A stretch of DNA of 27,905 bases from CAXBYZ01 sp043826085. GTDB taxonomy: Bacteria > Patescibacteriota > Microgenomatia > UBA1400 > CG1-02-47-37. Each line of letters opens with the position of its first letter. Within the stretch, counting starts at the first letter, position 1. The notes under the pieces were generated by a model, which worked only from the letters and a program-made list of their open reading frames with translations, made no database searches and was not told the DNA's origin. This document shows, piece by piece, positions 20,770-27,905 of the stretch. The translations under genes were made by a program, and so were the position numbers. The DNA lies in NCBI GenBank assembly GCA_043826085.1, contig JBDRQW010000066.1:1-27905 (forward strand). Direction: 5' to 3'.

Positions 20770-22398
20770 ATGGTTAAAAATCCGGTTTTACTTTTAATTT
20801 TAGACGGTTGGGGTGTAGCTCCTTCAAGTCCGGGTAACGCCATCACTCAAGCTGTTACCTCTAACTTTAATAAATATAAAGCTTCTTATCCCAACACTCT
20901 ACTCGATGCTTCAGGGGAAGCTGTTGGTCTGCCTCGCGGAGAAGACGGTAACAGTGAAGTTGGCCATACTAACATCGGAGCCGGCTACATTGTTTTCCAA
21001 GACTTACCTAGAATCAACACTTCAATTGCCGACGGTTCATTTTTCAAAGTTGAAAGTTTTATTAAAGCCACAGAACATGTGAAGCAAAATCAATCTACTC
21101 TTCACTTAATGGGTTTAATTGGTTCCGGCGGAGTTCATGCTAACAACGAACATCTATTTGCTTTAATTAAAATGGCTAAAGAGTCTGAAGTTAAAAATCT
21201 ATCTATTCACTTATTTACCGACGGTCGAGACTCGCCTCCAACTACAGCTATCAACTACATTGATCAAATCACCAAATACATAAAAGAAATTAACTTAGGT
21301 CAAATTGCTTCTATTTCGGGTCGATATTACGCCATGGATAGAGATTTCCGTTGGCAAAGAACTCAAAAAGCCTATGATTGCTTAACTCAAGGTTTAGGTC
21401 AAAAAGCTCAAAATGCCCAACTTGCTATTCAACAATCATATCAAAACCAAAAAACTGACGAATTTATTGAACCTACAAACATTGTTGATTCTAATGGTAC
21501 TCCTATAAGTTTAATAAAAGATAACGACGCTGTTATTTTTTATAACTTTAGAGTTGATCGTCCTCGTCAACTAACTAAAGCTTTTGTTTTAAAGGATTTT
21601 CAATCACAAGCTAACAAGTTAGCCTTTGACCCTCTTTCAGACAAATACCTTGATAGTCATTTACCGGAAAAAGCCACTACCAATCCTCCTTTTAAAAGAG
21701 AAATAATTCTCAAAAACCTTTTTTTTGTTACCATGACCGAGTATCAAAAAGATTTAGTAGAAAATATAGCTTTTGAACCTGTTCGTGTCAATAACCCCTT
21801 ATCCAGAGTCATTAGTGAACACAACTTAAGCCAATTACACATATCCGAAACAGAAAAAGAAAGATTTGTCACTTATTACTTCAATGGTCAAAGAGAACAG
21901 CCATTTCCCCTAGAAGATTGGGAAATTATTCCCTCGCCTAAAGTAGCCACTTATGATCTTCAACCGGAAATGTCTACTCCAAAACTAACCGAAGTTTTAA
22001 TTTCAAAACTAAAGTTAAGACAATATGATTTTATTTTTATGAATATTGCCGCTCCGGATATGGTGGCTCATACCGGTAGCCTTCCCGCCACCATTAAAGC
22101 CATTGAAGCTGTTGATCAAGCCTTGGGAGTTATTGTCCAAACTGGCTTAAACCTAAACTACACCATTTTTATTACTGCCGATCATGGCAATGCCGAAGAA
22201 TTAATTAATCTTCAAACCGGAGAAATAGACACCGAACATTCCACCAATCAAGTTCCTTTGCTAGTAATTTCCAACAACTTAATAGGTAAGAAACAAGCCT
22301 TACTTTCCGGAATCTTGGCCGATATTGCCACCACTGTTTTAAAAATACTGAAAATTCCCAAACCCTCCTCAATGACCGGCAAAAATCTTCTCCAATGA
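20770..22398 (+). CDS. gpmI: 2,3-bisphosphoglycerate-independent phosphoglycerate mutase
   Basis: Two-metal alkaline-phosphatase-superfamily mutase interconverting 3- and 2-phosphoglycerate, 542 residues. LLILDGWG carries D12, and GEDGNSEVGHTNIGAG carries the phosphoserine S62, at the same numbers as in the Geobacillus enzyme. The insertion domain includes FTDGRDSPPTTA, SGRYYAMDRDFRW and FYNFRVDRPRQLT. The C-terminal metal residues are in IAAPDMVAHTGS, TADHGNAEE and TEHSTNQVPLLV. It lies 9 bases after enolase, and its stop overlaps the next start (ATGA). Confidence 0.97.
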   Translation: MVKNPVLLLILDGWGVAPSSPGNAITQAVTSNFNKYKASYPNTLLDASGEAVGLPRGEDGNSEVGHTNIGAGYIVFQDLPRINTSIADGSFFKVESFIKATEHVKQNQSTLHLMGLIGSGGVHANNEHLFALIKMAKESEVKNLSIHLFTDGRDSPPTTAINYIDQITKYIKEINLGQIASISGRYYAMDRDFRWQRTQKAYDCLTQGLGQKAQNAQLAIQQSYQNQKTDEFIEPTNIVDSNGTPISLIKDNDAVIFYNFRVDRPRQLTKAFVLKDFQSQANKLAFDPLSDKYLDSHLPEKATTNPPFKREIILKNLFFVTMTEYQKDLVENIAFEPVRVNNPLSRVISEHNLSQLHISETEKERFVTYYFNGQREQPFPLEDWEIIPSPKVATYDLQPEMSTPKLTEVLISKLKLRQYDFIFMNIAAPDMVAHTGSLPATIKAIEAVDQALGVIVQTGLNLNYTIFITADHGNAEELINLQTGEIDTEHSTNQVPLLVISNNLIGKKQALLSGILADIATTVLKILKIPKPSSMTGKNLLQ

Positions 22399-24386
22399 TC
22401 TTAAAATATTTATTTTCACCAAAATCAATCGCAGTCGTCGGTGCTTCTTCAAACCCGGAAAAAATCGGCCATCAAATTCTAAAAAAACTTTTTCAAGCTA
22501 AAAATACTAAAATCTTCCCGGTTAATCCAAAAAGAAAAGAAATTTTAAAATTAACTTGCTATCCTTCTATACTAGATATTAAAGATAATCTTGATCTTGT
22601 AATTATTGTTATTCCGGCTTTTTTAATTCCGGAAATTATCGAACAATGTGTCATCAAAAAAGTCGGTGCCATTGTTATTGTTTCTTCCGGTTTTTCAGAA
22701 ATAGGACCAGTTGGCCAAAGACTTGAACAAAAAATAAAACAACTTCTAAAAAACACCAACATTTCTCTTTTGGGGCCTAACTGCCTGGGTTTTGCCAATC
22801 CCAACCTTAATTTAGACATTACCTTTGCCAAAACCTCACCGCTCAATGGCAATATTGCCCTAGTTTCTCAATCCGGCGCCATTGGATCTTTTCTTTTTGA
22901 CTGGGCCAAAAAAGAAAATTTAGGTTTCTCGAAATTCTTAAGCCTAGGCAACCGAGCCGGTTTAACTGAAACAGATCTTTTAGAAAACTTAAAAAAAGAT
23001 TCCAATACTAAGGTTATTGGCCTTTACCTTGAATCATTTGCCAATGGTTCAGACTTTTTAAAAATAGTCAGCCGAGTTACTAAAATTAAACCGATCATCG
23101 TTCTCTTTGGTGGTAAAACCGAACTGGGAAAACAAGCTGTCAAATCTCACACAGCCGCCTTAAGCCCCAAATCAGCCATTATTAACACGGTTCTAGAACA
23201 ATCCGGTTGCATTCAGGCTAAATCCCTGGAAGAGTTTACTGACTTACTTGAAATATTTTCTCTCCAACCAAAACTTCTAGACAATGACATCGCCATCATT
23301 ACCAATGCCGGCGGACCCGGTATCTTAGCAGCCGACCAAATAAGCAAAGAGGATTTAAAGCTGACTAATTTAAAAGATGTTTACGGTGATGCTTTAGCCG
23401 AACAATTTAAAGTGGCTCTAGCCAACTTAACTGCCGACAAAAAATCCGATGCTTTTCTGGTGATTATCTCTCCTCAAACCAACACCGAACTTGAACTAAC
23501 CGCCAAAGTAATAGTTGAACAATTTAAAGTCAAGAACAAACCGGTAATTGTCTGCTTACTTGGCGCAGAAACCATGTCAAAAGCCAAGCAATACTTACAA
23601 AAACAAGGGATTGCAACTATCGACTTTCCCAATAAAGCTATCACTTATCTAAATAAACTTTATCACTACTACTCTAACAGAAATCGACAACAATCCTATC
23701 CGGTTAGATTAACTAAACTAAAAAACATTACAAAAAAAACTCTTCAAAATCTTAAATTAGGTGAGGAAAAAGGCATGCTTTCTTGGGTAGACTCAAAAAA
23801 ACTAGGCAAAATTTACCAACTTCCTCTCATCAAAACCATTACTTTAACCAAAGACAATCTAAACCAAACCATCAAAGATTTTGGCTATCCTTTTGTTTTA
23901 AAAGCCGACCCCACCGAAGCAATTCATCGAACAGAAAAAAAAGGTTTAAGATTAAACTTAAAATCTAAATCAGCTATCTCTAAAGCTCATCAAGATTTAA
24001 GCAAAAACTTCAAAATAATTCTGGCTCAACCACAAGTTAGTGAGGGGGTCGAGCTTTTCATTGGTTTAAAACGAGAACCAAATTTGCCACCAATGATTAC
24101 TCTCGGATCAGGAGGAATTTACACTGAAGTTTACCAAGACGTGGCTCAAGCTTTTCTACCTTTAAACAAAAAAATGATACTTCAATTAATTAAACAAACC
24201 AAAATCGGCCAAATTATTCTCGGAGTCCGAAGCCTGCCTCCACTGGCTCTAGATAAAATTATTAAAATGCTTCTAGGAATTTCTCAAATGGCTATGGAAA
24301 ATGAACAAATCAAAGAATTAGATATCAACCCGGCCATCATCTCTCAAACCAAAGTCACTATCGTTGATATCAAGATATCAGTTTAA
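22395..24386 (+). CDS. ADP-forming acetyl-CoA synthetase (alpha-beta fusion)
   Basis: Converts acetyl-CoA + ADP + phosphate to acetate + CoA + ATP, a direct substrate-level ATP step of acetate fermentation. The 663-residue chain is a single polypeptide in the order CoA-binding, ligase-CoA, ATP-grasp. The N-terminal Rossmann domain begins SPKSIAVVGASSNPEKIG. LLGPNCLGFANP and ALVSQSGAIGSFLFDWA follow. The phosphohistidine site is KSHTAALSP (H252). The second CoA subdomain has IITNAGGPGILAADQI. The ATP-grasp half (from about 450) has FVLKADPTEAIHRTEKKGL (H511), LGSGGIYTEVYQD and ELDINPAI. It is slightly shorter than the usual about 700. The substrate could also be another acyl-CoA. Confidence 0.9.
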   Translation: MILKYLFSPKSIAVVGASSNPEKIGHQILKKLFQAKNTKIFPVNPKRKEILKLTCYPSILDIKDNLDLVIIVIPAFLIPEIIEQCVIKKVGAIVIVSSGFSEIGPVGQRLEQKIKQLLKNTNISLLGPNCLGFANPNLNLDITFAKTSPLNGNIALVSQSGAIGSFLFDWAKKENLGFSKFLSLGNRAGLTETDLLENLKKDSNTKVIGLYLESFANGSDFLKIVSRVTKIKPIIVLFGGKTELGKQAVKSHTAALSPKSAIINTVLEQSGCIQAKSLEEFTDLLEIFSLQPKLLDNDIAIITNAGGPGILAADQISKEDLKLTNLKDVYGDALAEQFKVALANLTADKKSDAFLVIISPQTNTELELTAKVIVEQFKVKNKPVIVCLLGAETMSKAKQYLQKQGIATIDFPNKAITYLNKLYHYYSNRNRQQSYPVRLTKLKNITKKTLQNLKLGEEKGMLSWVDSKKLGKIYQLPLIKTITLTKDNLNQTIKDFGYPFVLKADPTEAIHRTEKKGLRLNLKSKSAISKAHQDLSKNFKIILAQPQVSEGVELFIGLKREPNLPPMITLGSGGIYTEVYQDVAQAFLPLNKKMILQLIKQTKIGQIILGVRSLPPLALDKIIKMLLGISQMAMENEQIKELDINPAIISQTKVTIVDIKISV

Positions 24387-25050
24387 CCAAGACCACCAAC
24401 TCACCTTTAACTTTTTTATCTCCGATTTTGTTTATCAGCTCATCAGGCGTCCCTCGCATCACTTCCTCAAACTTCTTAGTCAACTCCCTCCCAATCACCA
24501 CCCTCATTACCACTCCGGAGTGGTAATGGTTAAGCATTTTTAGAGTTTTTAAGATTCGAAAGGGGGACTCATAAAAAACTACTGTCATATTAGTTTCCAA
24601 AGTTTTAACCAATAGTTTTTCTTTCTTACCGGATTTTTTTGGTAAAAATCCTAAGAACACAAATTTGTCAGTAGGTAGCCCAGCCACCACCAGTCCAGCC
24701 AAAATCGCCGAAGCTCCTGGAATCGGCACCACTTTTAAATTTTCTTTAGCACATTCACGAACTAATTTAAACCCGGGGTCAGACACTAGCGGTGTCCCTG
24801 CACTAGATACCAAAGCCACATCATATCCTTGTTTAAGCCAATCAATTACTTGGCCGATTTTTTGTTCCTCATTAGCTTCAAAATAACTAACCAGCTTTTT
24901 ATTCTCAATCTCAAAACGTTTTAATAACATACCTGTTTTCCTGGTATCCTCAGACAAAATAATCTTCGTCTCTTTTAAAACCTCTATCGCTCTTAAAGTA
25001 ATATCTTTCATATTGCCAATCGGCGTTGACACTACGTACAAAGTACCCAT
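24370..25050 (-). CDS. rsmI: 16S rRNA (cytidine-1402-2'-O)-methyltransferase
   Basis: SAM-dependent tetrapyrrole-methylase-fold enzyme that methylates C1402 in the ribosomal P site, 226 residues. That is shorter than the E. coli enzyme because the C-terminal extension is missing. Motifs: LYVVSTPIGNMKDITLRA, SEDTRKTGMLLKRFEI, SSAGTPLVSDPGFKLV, IPGASAILAGLVVAGLPTDKFVFLGFLP, VVFYESPFRI, and VIGRELTKKFEEVMRGT. A 24-bp perfect palindrome lies between YESPFRILKTLKML and the RELTKKFEE motif. It is convergent with the acetyl-CoA synthetase gene (17-bp overlap of 3' ends) and divergent from the oxidoreductase gene with only 17 bases between start codons. Confidence 0.95.
   Translation of the reverse strand: MGTLYVVSTPIGNMKDITLRAIEVLKETKIILSEDTRKTGMLLKRFEIENKKLVSYFEANEEQKIGQVIDWLKQGYDVALVSSAGTPLVSDPGFKLVRECAKENLKVVPIPGASAILAGLVVAGLPTDKFVFLGFLPKKSGKKEKLLVKTLETNMTVVFYESPFRILKTLKMLNHYHSGVVMRVVIGRELTKKFEEVMRGTPDELINKIGDKKVKGELVVLVKLIS
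24505..24528. repeat. Perfect 24-bp palindrome inside rsmI
   Basis: The half-site CATTACCACTCC is followed at once by its exact complement GGAGTGGTAATG, with no spacer. Within rsmI it encodes HYHSGVVM at a loop between conserved motifs. It is unrelated in sequence to the 23-bp REP family, but its placement inside a coding loop is similar. Confidence 0.9.
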
Positions 25051-25055
25051 ATAAT
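25026..25055 (+). promoter_or_regulatory. Consensus promoter of the oxidoreductase operon
   Basis: Perfect TTGACA (25026-25031), an 18-base spacer and perfect TATAAT (25050-25055). The predicted start near 25062 is only about 6 bases before the ATG at 25068. The -35 and spacer lie inside the first codons of rsmI on the other strand. Confidence 0.75.
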
Positions 25056-25059
25056 TTTA

Positions 25060-25068
25060 ATTGTATCA
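25060..25068 (-). promoter_or_regulatory. Extended -10 of rsmI
   Basis: On the minus strand TG-A-TACAAT lies 9 bases before the rsmI ATG at 25050, predicting a leader of about 2 bases. It overlaps the start codon and leader of the opposite gene, so the two promoters may interfere. Confidence 0.5.
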
Positions 25069-26675
25069 TGACTACATCTTTTAACTTTAATATCAGTGGT
25101 AGTGCTGGAGAAGGAATAAAAAAAGCCGGCCTTATTTTTTTAAAGACTTGTTTTAAGCAAGGCTTTTATGTCCACGGTTATACCGAATATCCTTCTTTAA
25201 TTCGAGGTGGTCGAAACACTTTTCAAGTTCATGCCTCAAAGGAGCCCAATCTCTCTCCAATTTTAAAACCGGACTTTACTATTGATCTTCAAAACGAAGG
25301 AGACTTGCCCTTAACTAAAATCAACCAAGATGCCGGCGGTATTCCCCAAACCAAAAATGTTGCAGGGCTTGGTATTGCTTGTTTTATTTTTAATTTATCC
25401 CTAGATACTTTAAATCAAACCATAGCCAAAACTTTTTCTGATAAATCAAAAGATGTTATTGATCTAAATATAAAAATTGCTACTTACGGTTACAGTTATG
25501 CCAAAAAGAATTTATCAGCCAAAGCTTTGCCAAAAATCGAAACTCAAAAAACAGAAGATAAACTTTATATAACCGGAAATGAAGCTATTTCTCTGGGCGC
25601 TATCGCCGGAGGATTAAAGCTTTTTGTTTCTTACCCCATGACTCCGGCCACCTCAATCCTTCACTCTCTTGCCGCTAAAGCAAAAAAAGCAGACCTTATA
25701 GTTAGACATGCCGAAGACGAAATTGGCACTATCAATATGGCCATTGGAGCAGGTTTTGCCGGCGTTAGAAGCATGGTGGCAACTTCGGGTGGTGGTTTTT
25801 CGCTCATGACCGAAGGTCTGGGTCTGTCAGGAATCACCGAGACCCCAGTGGTCATTGTTAACTCTATGCGACCCGGACCGGCATCGGGCATGCCTACTTG
25901 GTCTGGCCAAGGAGATCTTCAATACATGATTAATTCTTCACAAGATGAATTTTTAAGAATAGTCATGACTCCCGGGGACCCGGAAGAAGCCTTTAAACTA
26001 AGTAAGTTAGCTCTAAACTTGGCCGAAAAATATCAAATTCCGGTTATTATTCTACTGGATAAGTACTTGTCAGAATCTTACTTTACCGTTAATAAATTTA
26101 AAGATCTACAGCAAAACACTCGTTACGGCTTTGCCAATCCTAACAAAACCAAAGACAAACCTTTCAAAAGATACCAAGACCAAGAGTCCGGCGTTTCCCC
26201 AAGAACAATTCCGGGGCAACCGGGTGGTGTTCACCTCTGTAACTCCTACGAGCACGATGAATTTGGTTATGCCACCGAAGAATCAGAGGAAAGAATTAAA
26301 CAAGTTGAAAAACGGGCTAAAAAAACTAAATATCTCTTAAATGATCCTAATTTTATCACCCCCATTCTTTTTGGTGAAAAAGAAGCCGACACCACTATTA
26401 TCTCATGGGGCTCAAACAAAGGTGTTATCCTAGAAGCTTTAAAAACTCTAAACTCTGTCAACTTCATTCACTTCCCCATAGTTTGGCCCTTCCCAAAAAA
26501 AACTTTCCAAAAACTTACCCAAAACTCAAAAAAACTAATAACCTTAGAATGCAACTCAACCGGTCAACTAAACAAGATAATCACCCAAGAAACCGGTTTA
26601 GAAATTAAAAACCAACTTTTAAAATACGACGGCCGACCTTTTTTTCCATCAGAAATTATTAGTAAATTATTATGA
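25068..26675 (+). CDS. 2-oxoacid:ferredoxin oxidoreductase, gamma-alpha fusion subunit
   Basis: Subunit of an enzyme that oxidises a 2-oxoacid (pyruvate or 2-oxoglutarate) to acyl-CoA with ferredoxin as acceptor, or the reverse. From the ATG at 25068 it is 535 residues. The gamma domain is first (about 1-175: NISGSAGEGIKKAG, GYTEYPSLIRGGRNTFQV). The alpha pyrimidine-binding domain follows (about 180 onward: ITGNEAISLGAIAGG, SYPMTPATSILH, VRHAEDEIGTINMAIGAGFAG, TSGGGFSLMTEGLGLSG, TETPVVIVNSMRPGPASGMPT). The motif NSYEHDEFGYATEE is characteristic of KorA-type subunits. An upstream in-frame TTG at 25026 is part of the -35 and is rejected. The stop overlaps the beta gene by 4 bases. Confidence 0.92.
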   Translation: MTTSFNFNISGSAGEGIKKAGLIFLKTCFKQGFYVHGYTEYPSLIRGGRNTFQVHASKEPNLSPILKPDFTIDLQNEGDLPLTKINQDAGGIPQTKNVAGLGIACFIFNLSLDTLNQTIAKTFSDKSKDVIDLNIKIATYGYSYAKKNLSAKALPKIETQKTEDKLYITGNEAISLGAIAGGLKLFVSYPMTPATSILHSLAAKAKKADLIVRHAEDEIGTINMAIGAGFAGVRSMVATSGGGFSLMTEGLGLSGITETPVVIVNSMRPGPASGMPTWSGQGDLQYMINSSQDEFLRIVMTPGDPEEAFKLSKLALNLAEKYQIPVIILLDKYLSESYFTVNKFKDLQQNTRYGFANPNKTKDKPFKRYQDQESGVSPRTIPGQPGGVHLCNSYEHDEFGYATEESEERIKQVEKRAKKTKYLLNDPNFITPILFGEKEADTTIISWGSNKGVILEALKTLNSVNFIHFPIVWPFPKKTFQKLTQNSKKLITLECNSTGQLNKIITQETGLEIKNQLLKYDGRPFFPSEIISKLL

Positions 26676-27496
26676 ACTATCAAACAAAAATAGCTCCCAC
26701 TTGGTGCCCCGGTTGCGGTAACTTTGGTATTCTAGCCGCTCTAAAACAGGCTTTAATAGCCAAAAACCTAAAACCACATGAATTTACTCTAGTCTACGAC
26801 GTCGGTTGTTCCAGTAACATGGCCGACTTTGTTTATTCATACGGCTTCCATGGTCTTCATGGCCGAACTTTGCCGGTTGCCGCCGGCATTAAACTGGCTA
26901 ATCACCATCTTCCGGTTATTGCCATTATTGGTGATGGCGGTTGTTTTGGCGAAGGCCTATCTCACTTTATCTCACTGGCACGTGGCAACCACGATATCTT
27001 AGTCATCGCTCACGACAACTATCTTTACTCCCTAACCACCGGCCAAATGTCTCCAACCACCAAAAAAGGAACAGTCACTCCAAGCACCCCCTTCGGTTCA
27101 GTTGAAGAACCTTTTAACCAAATCGGCACTGCCGTTCTAAATCACGCTACTTTTGTTGCTCGGGGGTTTGCCGGAGATATTCCAAACCTAACTAGTTTAA
27201 TTACCAAAGGTCTAAATCACCGGGGCTATGCTTTTTTGGATGTCTTGCAACCCTGTACTACCTACAATAAAGATATGACTTTTGATTGGTACAAAAAGCA
27301 CATTTATCAATTAGATAAAAACTACGATCCTACCAACAAAAAATTGGCCATAGAAAAATCTCTGGAAACTGACAAATTAGCCACCGGAGTTTTCTATCAA
27401 GTAGATAAGCCCACTTATCACCAACAAGTTTTAAACAACAACCAGCCTTTAGCTAATAAAGACATTTCTTCGATTAACATCAAAGACTTGCTATGA
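26672..27496 (+). CDS. 2-oxoacid:ferredoxin oxidoreductase, beta subunit
   Basis: TPP- and Fe-S-binding subunit of 274 residues. The four cysteines expected for one [4Fe-4S] cluster are all present: C12 and C15 (WCPGCGN), C46 (DVGCSSN) and C195 (LQPCTTYNK). The TPP-Mg site is IIGDGG (D88) with HDNYLYSLTTGQMSPTT (N116), where the more common GDGD is GDGG. A separate ferredoxin-like delta subunit is not seen in the window. It pairs with the alpha gene (4-base overlap). In context, pyruvate is the likeliest substrate, supplying acetyl-CoA to the ADP-forming synthetase. Sequence alone does not separate pyruvate from 2-oxoglutarate enzymes. Confidence 0.93.
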   Translation: MNYQTKIAPTWCPGCGNFGILAALKQALIAKNLKPHEFTLVYDVGCSSNMADFVYSYGFHGLHGRTLPVAAGIKLANHHLPVIAIIGDGGCFGEGLSHFISLARGNHDILVIAHDNYLYSLTTGQMSPTTKKGTVTPSTPFGSVEEPFNQIGTAVLNHATFVARGFAGDIPNLTSLITKGLNHRGYAFLDVLQPCTTYNKDMTFDWYKKHIYQLDKNYDPTNKKLAIEKSLETDKLATGVFYQVDKPTYHQQVLNNNQPLANKDISSINIKDLL

Positions 27497-27905
27497 AAAA
27501 AGGCTTTTTTAAAAAACTGGTTAACGGCTTTATTGTTGGCAACGCGGACAATGATCCTGCCGGCATTTCTACCTATACTTTAGCTGGAGCTCAAACCGGC
27601 TTAAGCCTAGTTCTCTTCTTAATCTTATCCACGCCACTTTTAATCAACACCCAGGCTATTTGCGCTCGAATTGGTGACGTCACTAAAAAAGGTCTAGCTT
27701 CATCCATGAAGCTTTACTATGGTTTTACCACTGCCCTTATCTTAATGAGTCTAGTCGTCTTGGCCAACATCTTTACTTTGGGTGCCAATTTTGCCGCTGT
27801 CTCTTCTGCTCTACACTTAATCTTCCCATCCATAAAAACTCTATTTTTCTTACCCCTCTTTGCCGGAGTTTTGTGGTTTATCGTAGTCTTTAAAAGTTAC
27901 AAAAC
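27493..27905 (+). CDS. NRAMP-family divalent metal transporter (partial, 5' part)
   Basis: The reading frame opens at an ATG overlapping the beta subunit stop (ATGA) and runs off the end of the window after 137 codons. It begins MKKGFFKKLVNGFIVGNADNDPAGI. The DNDPAG segment in the first helix occupies the place of the NRAMP metal-binding DPGN motif. STYTLAGAQTGLSLVLFLILSTPLL and QAICARIGDVTKKGL then match NRAMP helices 1b-3. Three to four membrane helices are visible. The variant first motif suggests an atypical member, possibly not selective for manganese or iron. Position suggests co-transcription with the oxidoreductase. Confidence 0.8.
   Translation, partial: MKKGFFKKLVNGFIVGNADNDPAGISTYTLAGAQTGLSLVLFLILSTPLLINTQAICARIGDVTKKGLASSMKLYYGFTTALILMSLVVLANIFTLGANFAAVSSALHLIFPSIKTLFFLPLFAGVLWFIVVFKSYK

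Noticed and set aside
25026..25067. TTG start for the oxidoreductase alpha subunit
   Set aside because: The TTG is the first half of a consensus -35 box; translation from it would require a different promoter, and MTTSFNFNISGSAGEG is the natural family start.
1..27905. Alternative genetic code with TGA as a sense codon (as in some candidate phyla)
   Set aside because: Several genes end at TGA with family-appropriate lengths and overlaps (MFS transporter, 281-aa gene, gpmI, atpC and the beta subunit).

Overview
The window is AT-rich bacterial DNA with short, tightly packed and often overlapping genes, standard stop codons (TGA is a stop), tRNA genes without encoded CCA, and few Shine-Dalgarno sequences. 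The gene content is fermentative: F-type ATP synthase, PEP synthase, enolase, phosphoglycerate mutase, ADP-forming acetyl-CoA synthetase and a 2-oxoacid:ferredoxin oxidoreductase. A reduced ATP synthase delta subunit and a very short DNA polymerase III delta-like protein add to the picture. Together this suggests a Candidate Phyla Radiation (Patescibacteria) genome, perhaps Microgenomates-like. The phylum is inferred from style and content, not from a marker-gene tree.

Layout. 1-320: tRNA-Lys and tRNA-Glu, each followed by a related hairpin. 320-5900: accessory region with an MFS transporter, a HicB/HicA toxin-antitoxin pair, a small 97-residue protein, an AAA ATPase of the DUF4143 type, a tandem GNAT acetyltransferase and an unrecognised 281-residue protein. 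5961-12096: complete ATP synthase operon (a, c, b, delta, alpha, gamma, beta, epsilon). 12086-16467, same strand: a small metallopeptidase, a HolA-like subunit, phosphomanno/phosphoglucomutase, an inositol-monophosphatase-family enzyme and a phosphoglucose/phosphomannose isomerase. 16464-17114 (minus): a REP-associated tyrosine transposase (RAYT, Y1/HUH family). 17190-24386: PEP synthase, enolase, GpmI and ADP-forming acetyl-CoA synthetase. 24370-25050 (minus): rsmI. 25068-27496: ferredoxin oxidoreductase alpha and beta. 27493-end: a partial NRAMP-like metal transporter.

Metabolic logic. PEP synthase, oxidoreductase and ADP-forming acetyl-CoA synthetase link PEP, pyruvate, acetyl-CoA and acetate. 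Enolase and GpmI link PEP to 3-phosphoglycerate. No pyruvate kinase, acetate kinase or phosphotransacetylase is seen here. The sugar-phosphate enzymes upstream would feed or draw on hexose and mannose phosphates.

The most interesting structure is a 23-bp palindrome family (arms CCTGCAAGGAC and GTCCTTGCAGG around one base) clustered around the RAYT gene. Six clear copies lie at 12459-17151, with two diverged relatives at 1601 and 4999. The palindrome is open in all six reading frames. Three copies form the C-terminal codons of metabolic or housekeeping genes, two lie in frame inside the RAYT gene itself, and one covers the upstream side of the RAYT start. A different 24-bp perfect palindrome sits inside rsmI. 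A second theme is that -10 boxes lie exactly six bases before the start codon of several genes, predicting leaderless mRNAs. All positions and motifs were read by eye; no database search was run.
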